A stretch of 21,526 nt of DNA, from assembly GCA_040877415.1 (NCBI GenBank), contig JBBDNV010000100.1:1-21526 (forward strand), read 5' to 3'. The first letter of the stretch is position 1, and every line of letters begins with the position of its first letter. The DNA comes from JBBDNV01 sp040877415. GTDB taxonomy: Bacteria > Planctomycetota > Planctomycetia > Pirellulales > PALSA-1355. This document shows, piece after piece, positions 14,873 to 21,526 of this stretch. The position numbers and the translations under genes were made by a program. The notes below the pieces were generated by a model that made no database searches, was not told the origin of the DNA, and worked only from the letters and a program-made list of their open reading frames with translations.

Positions 14873-17800
14873 GTGCTCAATGCCATTATCCGCTTCTCGC
14901 TCCACAATCGGATGCTGGTGCTTGCGCTGGCGATATCCACGCTCATCTACGGCGGCTGGCAGGCCTACAACCTGCCGATCGACGTGTTCCCCGATCTGAA
15001 CCGTCCCCGCGTGGTCGTCCTGACCGAAGCGCCTGGGATGGCCCCCGAAGAGGTCGAGACGTTGATCTCGTTTCCGCTGGAGACCGTGCTCAACGGCGCT
15101 ACCGGGGTCCAGGCGGTGCGTACTGCGTCCGGTGTCGGCCTGTCGGTGATCTATGTCGAGTTCGATTGGGGAACGGACATCTACAACGATCGCCAGATCG
15201 TAACGGAGCGACTGGCGCTGGCCACCGACCGGCTGCCTCCCGGCGTGCGTCCGCAACTCATGCCCATCTCCTCGATCATGGGACAGATCATGATCATGGG
15301 CATGTACAGCGAAGGAGACAAAACGCCTCCCATGCAACTGCGGACGCTGGCCGACTGGGTCGTGCGGCAGCGGTTGCTCACGATCCCCGGCGTTTCACAA
15401 GTGATCGTGATGGGGGCCAGCGCAAGCAGTTCCAGGTGCTCGTCGACCCGAACGAACTGTTGCGCTACGGCGTCACACTGGATCAAGTCAAGGAAGCGGT
15501 CCGGGAAAGCAATCAAAACACGGCTGGCGGCTATCTGGACCAGCAAGGGCCGAACGAGTTCCTGGTTCGCTCGCTCGGGAGGGTCACGACCGTCGAGGAG
15601 TTGGGCCGGGTTGTCGTCGCGCACCGTGACCGGCAATCGATTCGGCTCTCTCAAGTTGCCCGGATTATCGAAGGGCCACAGGTCAAGCGCGGAGATAGTT
15701 CCGCCTATGTCCGTGATGAAGAGGGCCGCATGATCGGCGGTTCAGCCGTGGTGCTCACCATTCAAAAACAACCCAATGCCGACACCCGACGGGTGAGCGA
15801 GCAAGTCTTGGCAGCCATGGACGAAATGCGCCCCTCGTTCCCGGCGGACGTGAAATTCTACCGCGAGCTCTACCAGCAAAAGACGTTCATCGATCTGGCC
15901 ATCGAAAACGTGATGGAAGCCCTGCGGGACGGGAGCATCCTGGTTGTGATAATCCTGTTTCTGTTTTTCTTGAATCTGCGCATAACGTTTATCACCTTGA
16001 CCGCGATCCCGTTGTCACTCGCGCTCACGGCTTTGATCTTCAAGGCTTTTGGGTTGTCGATCAATACGATGACACTTGGCGGGCTGGCGGTGGCCATCGG
16101 CGAACTGGTGGATGACGCGATTGTCGACGTCGAAAACATCTTTCGGCGACTGCGCGAGAACCGGCATAGTGAGGATCCGAAGCCGGCGCTGCTGGTCGTG
16201 TTCCAGGCGAGCTGCGAGATCCGCAATTCGATCGTCTACAGCACGATCATTATCGTGCTCGTGTTTGTGCCGCTTTTTGCCCTGTCCGGCATGGAAGGCC
16301 GCCTGTTCACGCCGCTGGGAGTGGCGTACATCGTGTCGATTCTCTCGTCGTTGTTGGTTTCGCTCACCGTTACGCCCGTTTTGAGCTATTGGCTCCTCGG
16401 TCGCGTACGCGTGGGCCGCGAAGAGAAAGATGGCCCACTGCTGCGGCTACTCAAGTGGATTGCCGACAAGGTGATGCGGTTCAGTCTGCGTTTGGCCGGA
16501 CCCGTTTTGTTGACGGCGGCGGCCGCGGTTGCAATCGCCGGCGTCGGCGTGTATTGGCTGGAGAGCGACTTCCTGCCGCCGTTCAATGAAGGCACGGTGC
16601 AAATCAATGTCCTGCTGCCGCCCGGTACGTCACTGGCAAAGTCGAACGAAGTGTCGGCGAAAGTCGAAGATCGCCTGCAAGAGATTGACGACATCGTCGC
16701 CTTTGTACGCAAGACCGGGAGGGCCGAGCTCGACGAGCACGCCGAAGGCGTCAACGTCACTGAAATCATCGCTTCAATCAACCCGGCCACGGAACGATCG
16801 CGGGAAGAAATCATCGAAAAAATCAGCGAAGCTTTGGCGGGAGTTCCCGGCATTGTGACCTCCGTGGAGCAGCCTCTGGCGCATCTGATTTCGCACATGC
16901 TCTCCGGCGTGAAGGCCCAAGTGGCTATCAAACTCTACGGAGACGACCTGGACATTCTGCGGCGCGAAGGGCAGAGGATGCAGGCGGCCATTGCCGGCGT
17001 CGAGGGGGTGCGCGACCTGCAGATGGAACCGCAAGTCATTATTCCGCAACTGCGCATCGAGGCCGATGGTTACAAGCTGGAACAGTTCGGCCTGCGGCGC
17101 ATGGACGTCAACGAGTTCGTCGAATCGGCGATGCAGGGAGAAGTCGTTTCCCAGGTGCTCGATGGCCAACGCACGTTCGATCTGTTGGTCCGTCTCGACG
17201 AGCGCTATCGCGAGGATCTTGACGCGCTCAAGCGGCTTGTGATTGAGCCTCCCGGCGGCGGAACCGTGAAACTGGAAGATGTCGCCCGAATTTACAAAGC
17301 CGGCGGCCCGAACACGATCAACCGAGAGCAGGTCCGGCGACGAATTATCGTGCAGTGCAACGTGCGCGGTCGCGGACTGGTGGACGTGGTGCGGGACATT
17401 AAACGGCGCCTGCAACCCATCGAGACCACGTTGCCGACGGGCTATTTTGTCGAATACAGCGGCCAGTTTGAGAGTCAACAGTCGGCCTCGCGGATGATCG
17501 CAGTGTTGTTCGCCGTCTCGCTGGCCGGCATGTTCCTGGTGCTCTACAAGATGTTTGGCTCGGCCAATCTGTCGCTGCAGGTGATGGTCGCCCTGCCGAT
17601 GGCCTTCATCGGCTCCGTTGCCGCGCTGTACCTGACCGGACAAACGCTCACGGTCGCCAGCATGGTGGGCTTTATCTCATTGTGTGGGATCGCGTCGCGA
17701 AACGGCATCTTGCTGATCAATCATTATTTGCATCTGGTGAAGCATGAGGGTGAAACGTGGTCGCGCGAGATGATCGTCCGCGCCGGCAAGGATCGGCTGG

Positions 17801-18066
17801 CGCCCGTGTTGATGACGGCCCTGACGGCGGGAATCGGCCTGGTGCCGCTCGCCTTGGCCGCGGGCGAGCCCGGCAAGGAAATCCTTTACCCCGTGGCGAC
17901 AGTGGTCATCGGCGGTCTGATCACTTGCACGCTGCTGGAGTTCCTCGTGCGCCCGGCGTTGTTCTGGACGATGGGAACAGGTGCGGCGCGACGGGTCGTG
18001 GAATCGGACGAACGAATCGTTCCGCTTGTCGAGCAAGGCCAAGAGGCGGTAGGAGCTGCCACTTGA
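14873..18066 (+). pseudogene. HME-family RND heavy-metal efflux pump (CzcA/CusA-like), broken by a single -1 frameshift
   Basis: This is the inner-membrane proton-driven pump. It starts at GTG 14873 with AGGAG at 14861-14865. The first frame reads true RND sequence (IDVFPDLNRPRVVVLTEAPG) up to VIVMG at about codon 181, then turns to nonsense and stops at 15733. The frame one base back resumes exactly with QRKQFQVLVDPNELLRYG and runs to 18066. Adding one G to the G5 run at 15412-15416 restores a 1064-residue protein, normal for the family. Helix 4 reads GELVDDAIVDVEN (about 410-422), with more acidic residues than CusA. Of the three CusA copper methionines (as I remember them), only Met676 has a counterpart, so Cu(I)/Ag(I) is doubtful and Zn/Co/Ni-type substrates are more likely. 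Sequencing error, real inactivation or frameshifted translation are all possible. Confidence 0.85.
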
Positions 18067-18180
18067 CAAGATGGCGAGTCACGGCGGTTAGCCGTAGCCA
18101 TCAATGGCAAGCGATTTATTGGTGACATCGAGCACGAGGACCACGGCCACGAGGATAGTGGAGAGCATCAACACAAGTAG
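18063..18180 (+). other. His-rich coding remnant or mini-ORF downstream of the RND pump
   Basis: Directly after the pump's TGA (18064-18066) the same frame stays open for 37 codons and ends in a dense metal-ligand tail (EHEDHGHEDSGEHQH) before a TAG at 18178. The preceding residues AVAINGKRFIGDI look like real protein. There is no ATG, GTG or TTG in this frame. A TTG at 18063 overlaps the TGA (TTGA) and gives LTRWRVTAV in another frame. Removing one base near 18090 would join that start to the His-rich frame in a coupled 38-residue peptide. It is therefore either a small frameshifted gene, a readthrough extension of the pump, or a relic. Confidence 0.4.
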
Positions 18181-18217
18181 TTTTCCGACCGAAAACGTTT
18201 CACGGAAAGGAGTCGCT

Positions 18218-19018
18218 ATGAAACGGAATATTGCTATTCTGGCGTACGCGTTGGCGATTTGCGCCAGCGCGATCACGCGTCCCGCGTTGGCCCAACGTGC
18301 GGCCGGAGCAGGCAACTCTCAGCAAGCCTTGGCCGCAGCCGCGAGGGATCAGAAGTATACGTTCATTGTCTTCTACAAGGACAATGGCCCGGCTACGCAG
18401 GCGACGGCTCAGGTCGTGCAAAGCGGCGTCGACTCGCGCAGCGATCGAGCCACCGCTCTCTTTGTTGACGCGAACAGCCCTGCTGAAAAAGCGCTCGTCG
18501 ACCGTTTTGGCGTCAGCCGCGCTCCAATGCCCTTGACGATCGCGGTCGCTCCGAACGGGGCAATCACCGGCATGTTTCCCAAGAAGGTGACCGACGAACA
18601 GATCGGAAACGCCTTTGTATCGCCGACGATGGCCCAGTGCATGAAATCGATGCAGGAAGGCAAAATCGTGTTCGTTTGCATTCAGCCATCGGCGTCGGAT
18701 GAGATTCCTCCCGCCGTTCAAGACTTTCAACGCGATCCGCAGTTCCAGAACCGCATGAGCGTCGTGTCGTTTCGGGTCACGGATGCGGCGGAGGCCGAAT
18801 TCCTGCAGCAGCTCAAGATTGACGCAGCCACGGTAAGGCAACCCACCACCGCATTTCTCGCGCCGCCGGGCGTGCTGATCGGCAAGTACGGCTACACGGC
18901 CACGAAGGCCGAAATGGCCGCGGCGCTGCACAAGGCCGGCCAGTGCTGCGACGACCCGAACTGCAAGCACGCGCACGGGCCGCAAGCCACCAAGAACTCC
19001 GACGCCAAGAGGAACTAG
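18218..19018 (+). CDS. secreted tandem thioredoxin-like protein lacking CXXC, with Cys/His tail, 266 aa
   Basis: The ATG at 18218 has a strong AAGGAG at 18207-18212 and opens a signal peptide ending in RPALAQ (residue 26). Two thioredoxin-fold halves can be traced. The first covers residues about 35-135: FIVFYKDNGPAT sits where FxxxWCGPC would be, and a proline loop RAPMPLTIAVAPNG follows. The second covers about 147-240: GKIVFVCIQPS, then QPTTAFLAPPG as the proline loop. Neither half has a CXXC motif, so classical redox activity is lost. The C-terminus carries a compact ligand cluster QCCDDPNCKHAH (Cys243, Cys244, Cys249, His251, His253). Position between the RND pump and an ABC exporter suggests periplasmic metal binding or a docking role. 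I know no characterised homolog. Confidence 0.72.
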   Translation: MKRNIAILAYALAICASAITRPALAQRAAGAGNSQQALAAAARDQKYTFIVFYKDNGPATQATAQVVQSGVDSRSDRATALFVDANSPAEKALVDRFGVSRAPMPLTIAVAPNGAITGMFPKKVTDEQIGNAFVSPTMAQCMKSMQEGKIVFVCIQPSASDEIPPAVQDFQRDPQFQNRMSVVSFRVTDAAEAEFLQQLKIDAATVRQPTTAFLAPPGVLIGKYGYTATKAEMAAALHKAGQCCDDPNCKHAHGPQATKNSDAKRN

Positions 19019-19020
19019 CG

Positions 19021-20244
19021 ATGACGCTGCGCACAATCGTGTGGAAAGAAATCTGGCAACGCCCGTCGGCTGTGGCCACGTGCGTGCTGGCCATCCTGTT
19101 GGGAGTCGCCGCGCTCGTCGCGATTCGGCACGTTACCGTCTTCGCCGAGCGCGAGGTTGGACGCCAGTTGCAAACACTGGGCGCGAACATCCTCGTGCTG
19201 CCCAAGGCAGCCTCGTTGCAGGACTACTATTCGGCCGATCAGAACGGGATGACGTTACCGGAAGAGCATGTGTCTCAGATCATGTTGGCAGGATTGACGG
19301 GCGTCGAGAAGCTGTCGCCCAGGCTGTGTGTGCCAGCGGCACTTGAGGGGGCGGAATTGACGCTGGTCGGCATTCTGCCGCAGGCCGAATTTCAAACGAA
19401 GGAGGCATGGCAGACCGTCACGCTCTTTCAGAAGAAAGCGCACGTTGGTTGCAAGAAGGCCAGTTGCGGACCCAAGCCGGAGGACTCCTCGCCCGAGGCA
19501 CTCGCGACGCAGCGGACCATCGAGCAACTACGCGATCACGAGATCGTGGTTGGCGCAGACGTTGGTCAGCAATTGCGGCTCAAGCCTGGCATGTCCGTTG
19601 ACTTGCTCGGCGATAAGTTCCAGATTCTGGCGGTCTTGCCGCCGACGGGAACCGTTGACGACGGCCGAATCTTTGCCCACCTGCACATCGTGCAGAAACT
19701 GGCTAAGAGCGGCGAAGTCGTGAGCGCGATCGAAGTGATGGGATGCTGCGAGGACGCGGCAGGTGACCTCGTGCCGCAGCTCGCCGAGCTATTGCCCGAC
19801 AGCCGGGTCGTGACGATCTCGCAGGTTGTCCAAACCCAGGTCGGCGTGAACCGGCTCATGGCAAGGTCGTCACTGTTCGTGTTGGTCGTGCTGGTGCTGG
19901 TGGGCGGCATCAGCGTTGCCAGCGCCATTTCTTCAAACGTCCGCGAGCGTCGCCGTGAAATTGGCACGCTGATGGCCTTGGGCGCGACGCCGCGCTTTAT
20001 TTCTGGACTGTTCCTGCTGAAAGCCGCCTGGCTCGGACTGGCCGGCGGCGTTGGTGGGTGCATCGTCGGCGTGGCGCTGGCCGTCTGGCTAGGGCCGCAG
20101 TGGGCCGGCGTAGCGATCTCGCCATTGCTTGACTTGGCAGCCATTGCCACCGTCGTTGCGCTAACGATCACCTTGCTGGCCGCATACTGGCCCGCCCGGC
20201 AAGCCGCCCGACTCGATCCCTGCACATGCTTCCAGGAGGTCTGA
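19021..20244 (+). CDS. FtsX/MacB-like ABC transporter permease, 407 aa
   Basis: The ATG at 19021 lies 2 nt after the previous stop, with AAGAGGA at 19007-19013. The layout is that of the MacB/LolC/FtsX group: one helix near residues 18-36, a long extracytoplasmic domain (about 37-280), then three helices (about 284-304, 330-357, 370-390). The cytoplasmic loop VRERRREIGTLMALGATPRF and the ending PARQAARLDP are family hallmarks. Such proteins use ATP to move or act on substrates in the periplasm rather than across a pore. Unusually, the extracytoplasmic domain contains Cys103, HVGCKKASC (Cys144, Cys149) and GCC (Cys242, Cys243), and the C-terminus CTC. These might be disulfides or metal ligands. 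It partners with the ATPase at 20249. Confidence 0.85.
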   Translation: MTLRTIVWKEIWQRPSAVATCVLAILLGVAALVAIRHVTVFAEREVGRQLQTLGANILVLPKAASLQDYYSADQNGMTLPEEHVSQIMLAGLTGVEKLSPRLCVPAALEGAELTLVGILPQAEFQTKEAWQTVTLFQKKAHVGCKKASCGPKPEDSSPEALATQRTIEQLRDHEIVVGADVGQQLRLKPGMSVDLLGDKFQILAVLPPTGTVDDGRIFAHLHIVQKLAKSGEVVSAIEVMGCCEDAAGDLVPQLAELLPDSRVVTISQVVQTQVGVNRLMARSSLFVLVVLVLVGGISVASAISSNVRERRREIGTLMALGATPRFISGLFLLKAAWLGLAGGVGGCIVGVALAVWLGPQWAGVAISPLLDLAAIATVVALTITLLAAYWPARQAARLDPCTCFQEV

Positions 20245-20248
20245 CGCG

Positions 20249-20941
20249 ATGTTTCGCTTAGAAAATGTGTCCAAGATTTACTCGCGCCGCGGCTCGGAGG
20301 TGAGGGCGCTGTGCGCCGATTCACTGGAGATTCCGACCGGTTCCTATGTGGCAATCGTCGGCCCCAGTGGCAGCGGGAAGTCAACCCTGCTGTCGATGCT
20401 CGGTGGAATGTTGTCACCGACATTGGGCCGTGTTTGGCTCGGCGACGTGTCGTTGTACGACTTGTCCGTGGTCGAGCGTGCCCGGCTTCGTCGCGAAAAG
20501 ATCGGGTTCGTATTCCAGACGTTTAATCTGGTGCCCTACCTGACGGCCGTCGAGAACGTGCAGATCCCGCTGTGTCTTAGCGGGATGCCAAGCGACGATC
20601 AATTCGCACGTGCGGCCGCGCTCTTGGAGCGAGTTGGGCTCGCCGAGCGACTGAACCATAGACCGAGCGAACTGAGCATCGGCCAACAACAGCGGGTCGC
20701 CCTTGCGCGAACGTTGGCCAATAGCCCATCGGTCATCCTTGCCGACGAGCCAACGGGCAATCTGGACGCGGAGAGTCGTCGCGTGGTGCTCGATTTCTTT
20801 GATGAACTGCACCGGGACGGCTGCACGATCGTCATGGTCACGCATGACGCGATTGCCGCTGAGAAAGCAGATCGACAGTTATCCATAAGCAACGGCGCGG
20901 TCTCGCCGTTGTTCGGAGAACAACCAGCGAAAGCGGCCTGA
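20249..20941 (+). CDS. LolD/MacB-type ABC transporter ATP-binding protein, 230 aa
   Basis: The start ATG has AGGAGGT at 20234-20240, inside the end of the permease gene; only 4 nt separate the genes, so translation is coupled. Motifs: Walker A GPSGSGKST (38-46), Q-loop Gln90 in FVFQTFNLVPYLT, Walker B VILADEPTGNLD (162-173) and His199 in MVTHD. The DEPTGNLD string and the FNLVPYLT segment place it in the LolD/MacB/FtsE group. The signature reads LSIGQQQR (142-149), where most members have LSGGQQQR; substitution of the first Gly by Ile is uncommon but probably tolerated. Together with the permease it forms an ABC pair of unknown substrate in the metal-efflux cluster. Confidence 0.9.
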   Translation: MFRLENVSKIYSRRGSEVRALCADSLEIPTGSYVAIVGPSGSGKSTLLSMLGGMLSPTLGRVWLGDVSLYDLSVVERARLRREKIGFVFQTFNLVPYLTAVENVQIPLCLSGMPSDDQFARAAALLERVGLAERLNHRPSELSIGQQQRVALARTLANSPSVILADEPTGNLDAESRRVVLDFFDELHRDGCTIVMVTHDAIAAEKADRQLSISNGAVSPLFGEQPAKAA

Positions 20942-20988
20942 GCCGCAGAAGCAATCAGACTGTACGACGATTTAGTGGAGGCAGCACA

Positions 20989-21207
20989 ATGCAACTTCCG
21001 GCCACCGCATCGCTGTTCGTGGTCACCGCCATCGCGGAGATCGTGGGCTGTTATCTTCCGTATCTTTGGCTTCGCCAGGGCCGTTCGCCGCTGCTCCTAG
21101 TGCCCGCGGCCCTCAGCCTCGCGGTGTTCGCCTGGCTCCTGACGCTGCATCCGACGGCGGCCGGAAGGGTGTATGCCGCCTACGGCGGCGTATATGTTTC
21201 CGTGGCC
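20989..21207 (+). pseudogene. ynfA: YnfA (UPF0060) family membrane protein, 3' end replaced
   Basis: The start at 20989 has GGAGG at 20977-20981. The first 73 codons are a good YnfA: two hydrophobic helices, IAEIVGCYLPYLWLR, then AWLLTLHPTAAGRVYAAYGGVYVSVA. In intact homologs (about 108 aa) this leads into two more helices of the ALMWLRVVDG type. Here the sequence changes abruptly after 21207 into the out-of-frame end of a tolC gene, and the frame runs on as unrelated sequence to 21336 (115 codons). YnfA proteins are small DMT-like membrane proteins of uncertain function. The loss of half the protein makes it almost certainly non-functional unless the junction is an assembly error. Confidence 0.82.
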
Positions 21208-21209
21208 GC

Positions 21210-21440
21210 CAAGGACAACTCAGCTTTCTCACGCTGCTCACCGCGCAACGCACTTACTCGCAAGCAAACCTGGCTTACTTGCAGGCGCTTCAGCAACTCA
21301 ACGCAAACCGCATCGCAATTGAAGGGCTGCTGCTAACAGGAAGCCTGCAGGGCGACCAGGAGTCCATTGATGTGCCAAGAGTGAGTGGCGGTCTAACCCC
21401 TGTTTTCGGGCCGGGGAAGGCGCCCGTCGAGCGACAATAG
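21210..21440 (+). pseudogene. 3' remnant of a second TolC/CzcC-family gene
   Basis: The reading frame from 21210 gives about 76 residues that match the C-terminus of the tolC-like protein at 11054-12601: QLSFLTLLTAQRTYSQANLAY versus QFSFLTLLTAQRTYGQASLAY, then ALQQLNANRIAIEGLLLTG versus ALQQLGVSRVAIDGLLLGG, and finally VFGPGKAPVER versus VFGPGRPPVER. The two differ at many third positions, so this is a diverged paralog and not a recent copy. The 5' portion is missing and the remnant is fused to ynfA in a different frame. It has no start codon or ribosome binding site of its own. Confidence 0.82.
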
Positions 21441-21480
21441 TTCGTCGCTACGACTGCGAGCGTCGAGACCAGTTAGCAGC

Positions 21481-21526
21481 GTGTTGAAAAACTGGGACAG
21501 GCACCTCGCGACCGCCGTTTTTCGCG
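21481..21526. repeat. partial REP-like palindrome at the window end
   Basis: The end reads GTGTTGAAAAACTGGGACAG followed by GCACCTCGCGACCGCCG. The core GGGACAGGCACC (21494-21505) is one I associate with extragenic palindromes linked to REP-associated tyrosine transposases in planctomycetes. An internal CGCGA/TCGCG pairing is already visible. Only the left arm is present because the window stops. Recognition is from memory. Confidence 0.4.

Noticed and set aside
18104..18217. N-terminal extension of the thioredoxin-like protein from 18104
   Set aside because: It would precede the signal peptide by 38 residues; the ATG at 18218 has a strong AAGGAG.

Overview
The window looks like a piece of a high-GC Gram-negative chromosome, most probably a planctomycete of the Pirellulales type. 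The evidence is indirect: GC-rich coding sequence, long intergenic gaps with REP-like palindromes, a small lipoprotein of a style I associate with planctomycetes, a BNR_4 sugar-binding/lyase-type protein, and metal-importer permeases carrying DtxR-like tails. No rRNA, tRNA, CRISPR or intact insertion sequence was seen.

Left part (1-5700): a mixed housekeeping/secretory stretch. It holds a small conserved hypothetical protein (minus strand), a REP-like nested palindrome, a secreted penicillin-acylase-family Ntn hydrolase, a small lipoprotein and a membrane-anchored thioredoxin (both minus strand), and a secreted BNR-repeat protein.

Middle part (5700-10660): a four-gene operon for high-affinity import of a divalent metal, most likely Mn(II), possibly Fe or Zn. 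It encodes a TroA/PsaA-type solute-binding lipoprotein, an ABC ATPase and two membrane permeases. Both permeases end in a DtxR/MntR-like winged helix plus metal-dependent dimerisation module, so the putative metal sensor appears to be welded to the transporter. A near-consensus sigma-70 promoter lies upstream, and an 8-bp perfect dyad overlaps its spacer and start site.

Right part (10661-21440): a metal-efflux cluster. In order it has a TolC/CzcC outer-membrane protein, a secreted His/Cys-rich small protein, a CusB/CzcB adaptor with His-rich ends, an HME-family RND pump broken by one missing G, a possible His-rich mini-ORF, a double thioredoxin-like protein that has lost its CXXC motifs but ends in a Cys/His cluster, and a FtsX/LolD-type ABC pair with extracytoplasmic cysteines. 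The cluster ends in a chimera: ynfA is cut at about codon 73 and runs straight into the last ~75 codons of a second, diverged tolC gene. The window closes inside what looks like the left arm of a REP palindrome.

Metal uptake and metal export therefore sit back to back. The most notable points are the paired transporter-DtxR fusions with their promoter-overlapping dyad, and the set of metal-binding accessory proteins around the RND and ABC genes. The frameshift and the ynfA/tolC junction show that the efflux end is either decaying or mis-assembled.
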